From contig CM070611.1 of NCBI GenBank assembly GCA_036346395.1, positions 19,230,473-19,294,472 on the forward strand: 64,000 nt of DNA, in the 5' to 3' direction. The position numbers and the translations under genes are program-made. Shown piece after piece: positions 43,191 to 55,900 of the stretch. The stretch is from Hsuehochloa calcarea. Lineage: Eukaryota > Streptophyta > Magnoliopsida > Poales > Poaceae. The notes under the pieces were generated by a model that was given only the letters and a program-made list of their open reading frames with translations, was not told where the DNA came from and did not search any database. Positions within the stretch are counted from its first letter, which is position 1. Every line of letters starts with the position of its first letter.

Positions 43191-44826
43191 TGAGAGACCA
43201 TGTGAGTAGGGTCCCCGTTTGAGTGATGAGTATTTGACGCTGTGGTGAGAAGTTTGTGATTGAAATCATTGCGCTTATGCCGCCTGCCGGTTTGTTTCGT
43301 AAGTCACGGAAATTCGGTTCGAAAACGGAAGTTCGAGAATCGAACTTCCGCTTTGGTAAAACGGAACTCCGATTATCCCGACGCTTCGTTTCGCTTGAGT
43401 TAATCGGAACTTCCGCACCTGGGAACGCGGTATGTCCGATAATACTGACGTGAGTATTCTGCTGTGACGACAATCGGATCTTCCAACCTGGGAGTGCGGA
43501 CGGTCCGATAATCAGAACTTCCGCCATGGAAGTGCGAACGGTCCGATAATCGGAACTTCCGCAATGGTAAACGCGAAACTTCCGATTGTGGGCAGAACTG
43601 TGCAGAAAGGCATAGTTTTGATTTTAAGTTGTGAATTGTTTTTAGTTAAATGAAAATGATGATTATATTAACTTGAGCAATGCTATGTGATGTGTTTCTT
43701 GTTTGTACTGGTTGCAGTGCATCGAGGTGGAGTCGTGGCGAGACACGTGGAGACCGGACTAGACGCAGGCGGCGTTGAGGTCAGAACGGTAAAGACGTGT
43801 CGAAGACGGCGTGCACTCGAGGCGGTTGCGAGTCGTGAACAACAAGGAATGCGGGAGCTTCCAGAAGGTGTGCGAGGGGCGAAAGGGTCATTTCGCAAGG
43901 TGGCACAAGTAGAAGCGGGCTCCGTTAGGGTTTAGCCGGCATAACGGGTTGGAGACCCGTTAGCCAGGGCTATAAATAGAGGTGAACCCTTGGTTGTTGG
44001 GTGAGACTTTTTGAGAGAGAAAATTAGGGTTAGCTTTAGCTAAAGAGCCTTTGGAGAGGTTGTTTTGCTTTTTGAGAGGTTGTTGAGTTGGAGAGGATGA
44101 ACTGAAATTTGTGTAATCTTTCCTCTGTGTTTTCCTCTATAATCTTGTGATTCCTATCAATAAAATTCTGAGGTTTTGGTTCTTTGTTTATGCCTCTTTT
44201 ATTCTCTCTGTTCATGTTGAATATCTAGGGTTTTGGTGAAACTTTTGATTCGTCTTATGAGATGGCATGAAACTTGATATCTAGAGTCTTATTGATATTG
44301 CTAATATATCCTCAAAGTTTCATGAGCCAAGAATCTAAGAATCTTGCTAATTGTGGTTTTTGGTCTTTCTTGCCTAATACTCAAGAAATTCGTTTTTGCT
44401 TTGATTAATGGATCTTTGTCTGCGATTCTTCTCCATGAGGTCAAGATGTTGTTTAGGATGATGTCCTGTGAGCCTTGACCTGAGAAGAGCATTCAAGAGT
44501 TAGTATTTCGGATTTTTGGGCAAAACCCCGAGCGCATCGTTTCTTGGTCGTGACAATCGAACTTCCGATTGTCCAAGGCGAACTACCGCAGCGTAACTTC
44601 CGTGATCGAAACCCTAACTACCGCAGAAGCGAACTACATAAGGTAGAATCGGAGCTTCCGATATTTGACAGAACAGCCCATTTGTGTTTAACTTTTTGGA
44701 TTTGATTCACATCACACCTTTTATTTAACAGTAAGTTTTTGAATTGCTGTGTGGACACTTGAGAGGGGAGGATCTTAATTTTTAAGGCACCATTCACCCC
44801 CCCTCTGTTGCCATTTTGATCCTTCA
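43191..44826 (+). repeat. Solo LTR of the E family inside B gag
   Basis: Plus strand TGAGAGACCATGTGAG...TGATCCTTCA, the reverse complement of the E LTR ends (TGAAGGACC...TCTCTCA). The duplication TGTCC stands at 43186-43190 and 44827-44831. 1636 bp, close to the E LTR length. Confidence 0.93.
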
Positions 44827-44831
44827 TGTCC

Positions 44832-45114
44832 ACATCTCATGAGCGCTCTTGAGATTGCACACTTCATCAAATACCTCTACACTCAAAGCACTAAATAAAC
44901 TGTTAATTGCTTGAGCGTCGAGATGTAAGCATTTCTCTTCCTCAATTGTTGGAGCAAGATGATCCAATGGAGGAGAAAAGCCAACATCTATAATCCACCA
45001 TATTTTTGGACTCATGGCTCTAAAATAACATGACATGCGAATTTTTCCAATGTGCATAATTTGTGCCATCAAAGATAGGTGCTTCACCTAGGTGCACTAT
45101 TTCTCTAGTCGCCA
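44832..45114 (-). pseudogene. B gag, N-terminal part
   Basis: ATG at 45114 starts MATREIVHLGEAPIFDGTNY, the standard SIRE-type gag start, followed after a frameshift near 45060 by KIRMSCYFRAMSPKIW and INSLFSALSVEVFDEV. It ends at AHEMW, where the solo LTR has entered. Confidence 0.88.
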
Positions 45115-45159
45115 TCCTTTACTCTCTAGACGGTTAAGTCTAATAAATTGAGAGACCAA

Positions 45160-45171
45160 GCTCTGATACCA
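45160..45171 (-). other. Primer-binding site of B (initiator tRNA-Met)
   Basis: TGGTATCAGAGC on the minus strand, two bases after the LTR. Confidence 0.92.
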
Positions 45172-46386
45172 CTTGTAAGATCGAGGTGGCCGACTAGAGA
45201 GGGGTGAATAGGCGGTTTTAAAAATCTTTCGCGCTAAAACCAATATATAATGCTGAAGCTAATAACGAATTGGTTTTGCACAATTAAAACCTAAATCAAT
45301 TAGGCTCAACTAAGTGCACCAACAATATGACTACAAAATAATATGAACAATCATACAATGATATATAAGCAATTAAAGTAAGAATGTAAATTGCTCAAAA
45401 TAAAGCACAAGTAAAAACAAGATGACACGATTATGTTTTACCGTGGTGTTCGGAGACTTGCCGGTCTCCCCTAATCCACGTTGAGGTAAGCCCAACCACG
45501 TTGGACCGGCTCCACTAATTAAGCCAACACCTCCGAGGTAAGTCCAACCACTTAGACCGGTTCCAAACCGAACCAACACCTCGCTCCACTAGGGTTGCTC
45601 TTCCTCCACTCCGGAGATGGCGAGCACCAAACAACACACAATACACCGGGCATTCTCACAAGCTTCTTGAGAAGATCACCGGGCACGACGCCTCCACGCC
45701 GTCTAGGTGTCGGCAAACACTAAGAGTAACAAGACTCAATGATCACTTGAACTAATCAAGTGTCAAAGCTCAAGTGGATACACAATCCACTACCTAAGGC
45801 AACACATGCACTTAGGGTTTGCTCTCAAATCTCACCAAGTGCAACACATGCACAATAGAGGATGAGAGGCTTGCTCTTAGCTCAAGAGGCTCAATAGAGG
45901 TTCACAATAGCACCAGAAACCTTTCCCAACCGGCCAAGGTGGCTATATATAGCACACACACAAAAACTAGCCGTTGGGAGAAGATTTCCTCAAATCAGCA
46001 CAGTACCGGTCTGACCGCCCCATGCGCCAATGGCTAGAAAACTAGTCGTTGGGCCTTCGGCCGGTCGGACCGTCAACTAATGGCCGGTATGACCACGCCA
46101 AATTGGTCAAACCGCCACAGCTGGCTGGTCCGATCGCCCTATGGAAATTTGGCTAAGTCCCAAAATGGGCGCTCTCTGGAATAAACGTTCCGCACGAACA
46201 CCGGAACTTCCTCATATCGGAAGTTCCGTTTTCACAACTGCGAAACTTCCGGATAGAGAATCAACTCAGATGGCCACCGGTCCGACCGCACAACACATGG
46301 CGGTTCGACCGTTTTGCCACCGGTCAGACCGGTCTACACAGGCGGTCTGACCGCCAGACAACAAAAGCAAAGCACAATTGCTCTTG

Positions 46387-46753
46387 CTCAAATGGCAAAA
46401 CACATTCGCTCATTTGAGTGCAACTTTAACACGGTTTCAAGATGATATTCTCAACAGGTTGCAAAACACATTTACCAACCTTTAGAATACTCATCACAAG
46501 GAATAAGGTACATGGACTTACACCATTTGCAAAATATATTTGCAAACTTAAGTCACATGCTACAAGAAATCAAACATGAGCTTCGACTATTTGCAAAACA
46601 CATTCGCAAATAACAGCATCATGCCACAAGGCCAAGGTGCATGGACTTCAACCATTTGCAAAATACATTTGCAAACTATAGTCCCATGCTACAAATATTA
46701 AATGCATGAGCATCATTCATTTGCAAAACACATTCGCAAATAATAGCTCCATG
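46387..46753. repeat. Hairpin array 1 in the B LTR
   Basis: Six units about 65 bp apart share a loop-like core CAAAACACATT (or CAAAATATATT/CAAAATACATT) flanked by inverted arms: CTCAAATG/CATTTGAG (46387-46418), AGGTTG/CAACCT (46456-46481), and four with TTTGC/GCAAA inside CATG...CATG (46511-46559, 46575-46623, 46640-46687, 46705-46753). Confidence 0.9.
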
Positions 46754-46941
46754 CATAGATGAGCTAGAGCAAACACAATGAGCTATCAACGTATGACTAA
46801 CTCATGCTACTTGTCAAGACCCCTCTTAATAGTACGGCAATCCCATACTAGCAATCCGGTCTTCCATCCAAACACCAAGACCGGTAAAAGATTAGGAACA
46901 CATCCTTAGCCCTAGCTAATCATACCTTTGCCTTGCATCTT

Positions 46942-47132
46942 CTTGAAGCTTGATGATGCACATCAATACTTCAAGTCCGGGTCCTTGACTTTGACAATCA
47001 TCAACACATGATGATCTTCTCCACCTCGGGATCTTGAACATCATCAACACATGATAATTTTTTCATCCCGAGTCTTGACGTGCATCAACATATGATGCAT
47101 TCCTTCACTTGACCTCCATCAACACATGATGG
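46942..47132. repeat. Hairpin array 2 in the B LTR
   Basis: CTTGAAG..TGATG/CATCA..CTTCAAG (46942-46975), TCATCA-acaca-TGATGA (46998-47014), a weaker copy at 47041, TGCATCA-acata-TGATGCA (47081-47099) and CCATCA-acaca-TGATGG (47116-47132). A decayed copy follows near 47153. Confidence 0.9.
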
Positions 47133-47299
47133 GTCTTCTCTTGATTTGATATGCATCAACACGTATGGGGACCAAAAGCCCATCATCTTCATGACGGGGA
47201 CCTCAATCAATGCTTGGTCACCACGTGACCAAGCCTCCAATATGATATCATGATGCACATGAACCAGAACATTAAATCTTCATGCACGAATGAAACTTA

Positions 47300-48541
47300 C
47301 TCATACTACTAGCATTCATGATCATTGACATTCATAACATTCAAGCATATGTGAATAGCACAAAATACTCGTAATAAGGTAAACATGAACAATCGATCAT
47401 GAATAATCTACCACTAATTGTACTTACCTTTTTCCGCTACGGCGCGCGAAGAAGCAAAGATGGTGCATCTACTCCGGGACTCTGCCTCCTACACAAGAAT
47501 AGTGCTAACAGTAAATACGCTAAAAAGTGGGCTCCGTTTATGCCCCTTAACCCAACTCCTCAAGACCTATGGTTCGAATACAGGTTTTGCTCCACTTTCC
47601 CGACAGTGTAGCATAAAGGACTACGGGACAACAGCGCTAACAATAACATAAATTTTACTACGCAAATCGGAACAGGGTGATCTCAGACTCTCTGGAATGA
47701 AGACAAAACCATCTACAATAGTCTAGTTGGGCAAGTCCCCTGATTCGGCTTCCTACTAATTCTTATATTCAGGTAAAGTTTCTGTCTCTGCAATCTGACT
47801 GTCAGCGAAACAGCGGCGGTAAAAAATCCATAACTTTTGATTGCCAAATCTAAAAATTATTTTATTTATCAACTTGGAAAGCTTATTTAATTCTATACAA
47901 TATTCATTTTTGGTGATATTTTTGATTCGGCATCTAAATAATTCATAATGGCCAGACAAGACAATCTGCCAAGTGTCGTCAGCTCTCCAAGATAGTCGCG
48001 GTAAAACTACCATAACCCCTAAACCGTAAGTCCAAATCAGGTCATCTTGGTGCCCAAAGAAAAATAAAACCGAGGTCTACAACTTTCTAAGAGGCGGTCA
48101 GATCAGAAAACATATGTATCTTACCCAAAACTGACAAACAACAGCACTGAACAAAATCGATCTGCTACCTCCACTTGGCCGGCCCTCCAACGGTGGTCTT
48201 CTCGCCTTTCCTCCAATGGACCGCAGCAAGGATCTTCGCCGGGGAGGGAGGTGGTGCTGCTGGGGAGGTGGTGGCGCAGGGGAGGTGCAGGGGGGGAGAG
48301 GGAGTGGCGGCTATGGGGGGGGGAAGACAGGAGAGTGGGGGCGGCTAGGGTTTGGGGCGCCCCCCTCTTGGCAGCCCCCCTAGGCCGGCCTCCCCTCATG
48401 GGCCTTCTGGGCCGCGGTCCGCGGACCAGGTTGGCGAAAATATACGAAATTTCCCTTTTTTCTAGGAATTTTCCCTTTTTTATTGTTCTTTCTTCTCCCG
48501 ACTAGCTGTTTATTTACCCGACTAAATTCCGGGGTATTACA
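47300..48541 (-). repeat. 3' LTR of C (left end not fixed)
   Basis: Minus strand starts TGTAATACCCCGGAATTTAG at 48541. No matching TGTAACACCCC-type end is found to the left, so the LTR is probably cut near 47290 where SIRE-like sequence begins. A GC-rich block (48170-48420) lies inside. Confidence 0.65.
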
Positions 48542-48556
48542 TTCTACCCCCCTTCA
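48542..48556 (-). other. Polypurine tract of C
   Basis: Minus strand GAAGGGGGGTAGAAT directly before the LTR. Confidence 0.85.
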
Positions 48557-48599
48557 ATGGAATTCGACCCCAAATTCTAAACAAACTTATCACACCAGA

Positions 48600-49586
48600 A
48601 CAAAACCTCTAGAACTTTATCACGTACTGCTGTGAATAGCTCAGGATATTGCTCACGCATGCGAGACTACAACTCCCAGGTGGCTTCTCTTTCTGACTGA
48701 TGCGTCCACAGCACCTTGACGTAAACCAATGTCTTGTGTCTTAGCACTTACTCTGACTTCTCCCGAATACGTACTAGACGCGACTCAACTGTGTGGTCTT
48801 GCACAATAGTCAGCGGCTCCAAGGAAATCTTATGCTCTGGGTATTTCAAAAACTTTCTCAGCATCGAAACGGGAAACACATTGTGGACTCCTCGCATGGA
48901 CTCTGGAAGGTCCAGGCGATAGGCTAGCTTCCCAATCCTAGCCATAATCGGGAACGGTCCGACGCACTTGGGCTAAGCTTCCCTTTAGTACCGATCGGAC
49001 GATGCCTTTGGTGGGGACACTCTCAAAAGCACTGATCTCCCACCGCAAACCCAAGTCACGCTCCTCACATCCGCATAACTTTTCGCACGCTGGCGCTAGC
49101 GTATTCTCGCTCACCATTGCTACACGCCAATCGCTCAATCCAATCGGTCCGTCCCAAAACGCTTTCACCCATCGCATCCCAACATAGTGGCGATCTGCAT
49201 TTCCGCCCATACAAAACCTCAAATGGTGCGGCTCTAATGCTAGAGTGATTACTGTTATTGTAGGCAAACTCTGCAAGTGGCAACTGGTCCTCCCAACTGC
49301 CCTTCCATGACAATATGCAGGTCCACAACATATCCTCCAAGGTTTGAAAAGTGCGCTCTGACTGTCCATCTGTCTGAGGATGGAATGTCAGGCTAAATCA
49401 AGCTGTGCCCAAGGCACTCGCAGACTTCTCCTGCATTTGGACACAAACTTAGCATCCTCGTCTCAAATAATAGTTTTAGGCACCCCATGCAGTCTCACTA
49501 TTTCTCGCACATAGATAGGAGCTAGATCACTCGCTGAACTGGTTGTGCGAATATGAATGAAGTGCGCAGACTTGCTGAATCCACTA
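48600..49586 (-). pseudogene. C integrase C-terminal part and chromodomain
   Basis: Right of the break come short shifted pieces of the integrase core. Then come MEDMLWTCILSWKGSWEDQL and PLAEFAYNNSNHSSI..PFEVLYGRKCRSP, the GPY-type segment RIGKLAYRLDLPESMRGVHN, HVFPVSMLRK-like text and a chromodomain-like end (VLRHKTLVYVKVLW, EREATWE). Frames change at about 48945 and 49065 and one stop lies near 48747. The chromodomain of such elements guides insertion to heterochromatin. The left break at 49586 joins 60716. Confidence 0.88.
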
Positions 49587-51275
49587 TGAAGGACCGAAAT
49601 GGCAACAGAGGGGGGGGGTGAATGGTGCCTTAAAAATTAAGAACTTCCCTTTACTGTATTTAAACAAACCTACAAAGCCCTCTGGAAATCTCAAGTTTGA
49701 GTGAAGCAAAATCGAGAACGAAAACAAGCTTCGGGTACGTTACATCGTAAATCGGAAGCTCGAGTCTACCCTATGAGTTCCACACTCGTAGTTCGGGTTC
49801 AGCATGGAAGTTCCGCATGCAGAGTTCCACAGTGGACAATCTAAGTTCCGATTGTCCCGACCAAAGAACAATCGCTGGGTTTTCCCAAAATCCAAAATAC
49901 TAAATCTTGAATGCTCTTCTCGGGTCAAGTTTCACAGACATCATCCTAAACAACATCTTGACCTCATGGAGAAGAATCGCAAACAAAGATTCATTAATCA
50001 AAGCAAAATCGGATTTCTTGAAGAAGGGCAAGAAAGACCAAAAACTTCAATAGACAAGATTCTCGATTCTTAGCTCATGAAACTTTGAGGATATATTAGC
50101 AATAGCAATACGACTCTAGATATCAAGTTTCATACCATCTCATAAGACGAATCAAAAGTTTCATCAAAACCCTAACTATTCAAGAGAAGAATAGAGAGAA
50201 GAAGGGAGGCATAAACAAGTAATCAAAACCTCAGAGTTTCATCGATAGAAATCAAACGATTACAGAGGGAAACACAGAGGAATGATTACACAAGTTTTCA
50301 GTTCATCCTCTCCAACTCAACAAACTCTCAAAAAGCAAAGCAAACTCTCCAAAAGCTCTTTTGCTAAAGCTAACCCTAATTCTCTCTCAAAAGTCTAACC
50401 CTAACACCAGGGGTTCACCTCTATTTATAGCCCTTGGCTAATGGGCCTCCAACCCATTAAGCCCGCTACACCCGAACGGAACTGCCTCCACTTGTGTCGC
50501 TATGCGAAAAGACCGCTTCGCCTTGCGCACCTTTCCGAAGCCTCCGACACCTTGCTGTCCTTGACTCGCAACCACCTCAAGATTCACGCCGCTGACACAT
50601 CCCGACCGCTCGACCTCAACGCCGCTGCGCTTAGTCCGATCACCTCGTGTCTCGCCACGACTTCGCCTCGATGTCCCGCGAACAACACAGCACAAAACAC
50701 ATCACATAGCATTGCCCAATATCATAGCATCAATATTTGAACAAGACTCAAACTCATACAAAACCAAAATCACAAACTTTCCTTCTCGCACGCTTACGGG
50801 CACAATCGAAGTTCCGCACTTACCATGGTGGAAGTTCCGATTCGAACGTCCGCACTTGTCGATTATCGGAAGTTCGCGCTACCATTGCGAACTTCGATTA
50901 TCTAACGTCCGCACTTGTCGATAATCGAAGTTCCACGCTTACCATCGCGGAAGTCCGACATCTAACGCCCGCACTCCCGCATTTTCAATTCCGATTTTCG
51001 TCACGAGGAATACTCACGCCAAGATATCGGACAAACCGCGTCTCCAGTGCGGAAGTTCCGATTACTTCAACCAAACACAAACGTCGGGATAATCGGAAGT
51101 TCCGCTTACCACAAATGAAGTTCCGACATCTAAGTTCCGCTTACGTAACCTAAGTTCCACACTTACAGTAATCCAAAACAAAGAAGAATAAGCGCGATGA
51201 TTTCAATCACAAACTTCTCACCACAACGTCAAATACTCATCACTCATACGGGGACCCTACTCACATGGTCTCTCA
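49587..51275 (-). repeat. 3' LTR of E
   Basis: Plus strand TGAAGGACCGAAATGG...TGGTCTCTCA, 1689 bp. It aligns with 59021-60715 along its length with many small indels. Confidence 0.93.
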
Positions 51276-51283
51276 ATCTCCCC
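51276..51283 (-). other. Polypurine tract of E
   Basis: Minus strand GGGGAGAT directly before the LTR start. A second purine run, AAAAGGGGGAGAAG, lies at about 51471-51484. Confidence 0.6.
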
Positions 51284-52930
51284 GTTGATGAGTATATTGA
51301 CAAACACGAAAAAGCATATAAAAGAGTTTGTGATAGAAGCCAAACATGGTCTAATCAAGAAATCAAGAAGGCTCAAAACCATGTTTGTCAAAGAAGAAGG
51401 ATTGAAGCTTGAAATGAAAGAGCAAATTTTTCAGCAAAGCTCCAGAAGACTTTTTTTTTCAAACTAACTTCTCCCCCTTTTGGCAATAAACACATCAAGA
51501 AGTGTTAAAGAGGGGAAATGACTAGATGATATTCATTTTAAGCATTAGGAGCCATGAAGATTATCCAAAATGACTATTGGAGTATTACACCAAGCCATAA
51601 CACATAAGAATGCTATCAAGATCATGACAATTGATGTATAGAGTAACTAAGACAGAAAATTCATAATCTGATTAATGATCCAATTCTTTAGCAAGTCAAA
51701 TAAACCAAGATTGTAGTCTAGCAAAGGTATCCAAGGATGATACAAGCCATGTCAAATAATCTAAGTTGAACCAAGAAGACTCATATTGAACAGCTTTAGA
51801 GTGCTACTGGTTGAAGAAGGACTCATTTTATCCAAGACTTGGTCTTTTAATGATAAGCATTTTTAGCACAAGTTTCTTTTTCTGGAAATATAATTATGGC
51901 TTTATCTTAGTGAAGCAAGTCCTGGACTAGGTGCCATCCACAACTGCCTCCTAAGCTTCAACCAATTTTTCAAATCTTAACCATGTGCTAGATCCCAAGC
52001 CTTAATCGACCACTCCAAGCAACAGACTTAAGGAGGTGATCTTAGGTCATCCAAGGCTCCCCCTGAGTTCATGCCTAGTGCAATGGCAAGCCGTCTCATG
52101 AGAAAGATTTGGTGAGATCAGTTTTTTCGCACAAAAGAGATCATTTTTGCTTTTGAAGTTTTTAGACCAATGATTAAAGATAAGTCAAGTTTCTTAACAA
52201 ACTGACAAAGCTTACTCTGAAACTCAATAAAGATTCAAGACTCAACTCAGCCTACTTGACATGGCGAGAATCATAAAAGGATAACTTCAGCAGACTAGTC
52301 TCAAGAGCTATCATGACAAGATTTTAATTCAAGTTTAGCATATTTTAATCACCTTAGCAAGGCAAAGACTAAACTACACATAAAAAGTCATGATAAATCA
52401 AGCAGTTTAGCATAAATCATGGCAAGATGTAAAATGTGAAAACAGATCATAAGGGATAATAGACAAGGCTCCATATGATTATATTGCAATGCAAGATGAA
52501 ATGCAGAAAATCCAGATCCTCTTCGAATGAGATGCATCTTTTAATTCAAAGTTGAGTTATGACAAATTTACTAACATGAAGAAACAAGATGAACTCCCCT
52601 GACCAAAGGAATAAAAATGAGAATCGATAAGAGAAAGCAGTAAAAGGCATCCTTAGAGCATAGAAAAGATATAGAGAAACTATCGCTCATGTGTTCTTAT
52701 CTACCCCATATGATTCTAGGACTATCACCGATCAACTCACACACTAAGGAGCAAACATCGTCCCTCGCTCTACCCAAGGGTGGCCCGACCCTTGCTAGAA
52801 CCTATAAGAAGTGAGTAAGCTCTACTTAGAGAGAGAAGAGACAATAATAAGCAAGATCCTAGAAGCACAAGATAAGAATTAGCAATAAAGCAACTTGGCA
52901 AGAGAACCACTCTAACCTATGCCGGAAGGA
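51284..52930 (-). other. Untranslated 3' region of E
   Basis: About 1.6 kb of AT-rich sequence between the end of RNase H and the purine tract. Some SIRE-type elements carry an extra envelope-like frame here; no long frame or membrane segment is visible. Confidence 0.6.
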
Positions 52931-55900
52931 CTTAGACCCAAAACATTTAAATGAAATGTAACCGAAAAGGAGAAATAGCATAAATAAAATATAATACAAG
53001 AGTAGCACATAGCTCCCCACAACAAATCCGTAAGGACAATCACCCCAAGCTCTCCCATGCAGAAAGCAAACCGAGAGCTATCCAAAGGCTTGGTGAAGAT
53101 ATCACCTAACCGGTGTTCACTCTCACAAATCAAGCACAATGTCACCCTTCTCAACATGGTCTCAAGAAAGTGATATCGATATCAATATGCTTGGTCCGAG
53201 AATGTTGCACTGGTTCTGGCAATGCAAATCGCAGACGTGTTATCACAAAAGAGTGGAACACCGCCGATTGCTAACCCAAAGTCCCGCAAGGTCGAGACCA
53301 TCCAAAGCACTTGGCTACAACAACCGGCTGCGAAGAACGCATTTCGCCTCTGCAGCGGATCGCGCAACACCGACTACTTCCTTGACACCAGAGACAAGAG
53401 AAGTGCCAATGAATTGGCAAGTGCGAGGTGCTCTTCCTATCTATCCTCGCACCAATAAATCAGATCGGAGAAGGCTCTAAGAGATAGACAAGAAGAGGAA
53501 GAGTACCAGATACCATAGTCAATGGTAGCTCAAGGTATCAAAGATGCGCTTCACCACCGACGGTGAGATACGCGAGGAGAAGCTCAAATCGAGCACAAAG
53601 ACACACGAGAAGTGTATGTCCGGTCTCGAGGTCGTGAGGTACAAGAGAGAGCCAATCATGCTCTGAACTCCTTTTGGTCAACAGTTCGCCGTCTTCATCC
53701 GGATCAAGAGCAAACCAGATGCCATCGGAGTTGATATCGCTTTCCATCATTCATGTCGGCGCTTGTAAGGTCTCGAGTGTACTTGCCTTGGTGAAGAAAA
53801 GTACCTTCCCGAGTCTGCTTGATTTGGAAGCCAAGGAAGAAGCTCAACTCGCCCATCATGCTCATCTCAAATTCGAGCTCATAACATCGGAAAACTGGAA
53901 ACGAGTATGTGAGGAGCCGCTGAAGATGATGTCGCCCACATAGATCCGACGAGCAAAAGATCGCCAAGACGGCGATGAACAAGGTCTTGTCTATTTTACC
54001 CATTTCAAAACCATGACTCAAAGAGATAGGACTTAAGCCTCTCATACCAAGCTCGAGCTCGCTTGAGTCCATACAAAGCTTTGGAAAGCCTCAGACATGG
54101 TTAGGTATTTAGGTTCTCGAAACCCGAGGTCAGTCTCGACATAGACTTCTTCCTCAATAAGGCCATTGAGGAAAGCACTCTTGACATCCATCTGTAAAGC
54201 TTGAAACCCTTAGAAGCCGCAAAGGCAAGCGAGATTCTAATGGCTTCAAGTCTAGCTACAGGGCAAAGGTCTCTTCAAATCTAGACCTCAACTTGGGAGT
54301 ACCCCGAGCTACCAAACTCTAGCCTTTTTGAATGACTAACCCATCTTCACTTTGCTTGTTCTTGAACACCCATTTGGTCCCAATGATATTGTGACCTTGA
54401 GGGGCTCAACAAGGTACTGCACTTGTTTCTTTCAAAGTTTTCCAACTCCTCATGCATGGCGCTTATCCAAGACTCGTCGGATAGAGCATGAAAAACGCCT
54501 TTGGGCTCGAATGAGGTGACGAAAGCGTAATGGAGACAGAGAGAGACAAACCAGACTTTGGAACGTGTGACACGCTCAAAGAGGTCTCCAATGATCCGCT
54601 CAAGGATGGTCCTTTGAATGTGTCTAGGAGGTCCAGGTGAGATGAAGAAGTGGCCTCTACCTCATGAGCATATGAGATAGGGACAGAGCCACTAGCTTCA
54701 AGAAGCGCGAAGGTAAGGGTCGATCTCCTCGAGGTGCAAAGGAAGAAGGCACTCAAGAGGAGGAGGAAGAACTGGATCGGGTAGGCAACCCTCATCTCCG
54801 CTTTCCTCATCGCCCACAAAGATGGACTCAGATCGCTCTAGAGAACTCGAGATATCGTGCCTAGTCCCCACCGGTCTCATCAAGGTCACCTCACTGTGTT
54901 TCTACCATTTTGCTAGACTCGCAGCCTGCACTCTATAGGCACGAGAAGAAATCGAGTAACCCGAAAGATCTCATCACAAGATCGTGACTCGAACTTATCT
55001 AGGTTCCTGCACTTGTAATAAAACACTTGCAACCAAACACACTAAAATACGAGACGGGTTTTCGCCATATCTCAACTCATAAGAAGTGCGATGCAAGAGT
55101 GCCCAAGAAAGACTCATTAGAAACATGACAAGCAAGAGCAATGGCCTCACCCAAAACTTCCTAGTTGTAGAGTACTCATCAAGCATCGTCCCGCCATCTC
55201 GACTAAGGTACGGCTTCTTCCTCTCCACAACGCCATTCTCGTTGAGGGACGATGGAGACGAGAATCGGTGCTCTACACTGCCTCACCACAGAAACTCTCA
55301 AAGTAGGAATTTTGAACTTGGTGCTATTATCACCGCGAATTGCTCGTAATGCACCCGGAGCTCAACAGAAGCCTACTAAAAGACCACGAAAAAGAGTAAA
55401 CGCCTCATCCTTCGAGGCTAAGAAAACACCCAAGAGTACCTCGAGAAGTCATCGACCACAACAAGAATATACCACTTCCTCCCGCCGATCAAGATTTGAG
55501 CCGACCAATCAGATCCATATGGAGCGGCTTGTCCCGTGCATCACCATTGTCACCGTGGATCGAGAGTGAGAAGCGGAACCATCTTGCCGTGCAAGATGGA
55601 GAGCAAACTAGATCCTGACCATCTTGAGTTTTGGCAAACCACGAATGAGATCGTGGCCGCTAACTCGTGTCAAATGATCAAAGCATATGTGACCTAGTCT
55701 CCTATGCCGAAGGTCAAATCATGGGATTCGTATAATTAAACACCGGAGAGGATCACCAAAGACTCGTAAAAATCAGCACGAAAGATCCTCCCATATCGAA
55801 ATCCCGCAAACTAGGCTACCCAAGATTCAAGCATTTTGCAATTGTTTTTCTTAAAGCTCACCTCAGAATCACCATCGGTAAGTCGAGAGACCAAAGCGAT

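Larger units (their letters stand above)
30481..47290 (-). mobile_element. SIRE/Maximus-like copia element B (gag only), composite
   Basis: From the right: 5' LTR (45174-47290), primer site, gag (split by a solo LTR), untranslated sequence, purine tract (41813-41822), then LTR-like sequence leftwards to 40194 and, beyond the Angela insertion, 30481-31286. No pol sequence lies between gag and purine tract, so B is non-autonomous. By eye the sequence left of the purine tract does not match the right LTR beyond the shared start and motif types, so B may be a recombinant or two related elements. The right limit near 47290 is approximate. Confidence 0.55.
45174..47290 (-). repeat. 5' LTR of B
   Basis: Starts TGTAAGATCGAGGTGGCC on the plus strand. 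It contains CGGTCNGACCG motifs (46000-46360), GGAANTTCC motifs (46195-46255) and two hairpin arrays (46387-46753, 46942-47132). The right end is estimated from the change to gypsy-LTR-like sequence and could be off by tens of bases. Confidence 0.65.

Noticed and set aside
46387..47132. Repeat arrays as a CRISPR locus
   Set aside because: Units differ in their arms, spacers are not unique captured sequences, there are no cas genes, and this is plant nuclear DNA.
51284..52930. Envelope-like gene in the SIRE-like element E
   Set aside because: No long frame, signal peptide or membrane segment is visible between RNase H and the purine tract.
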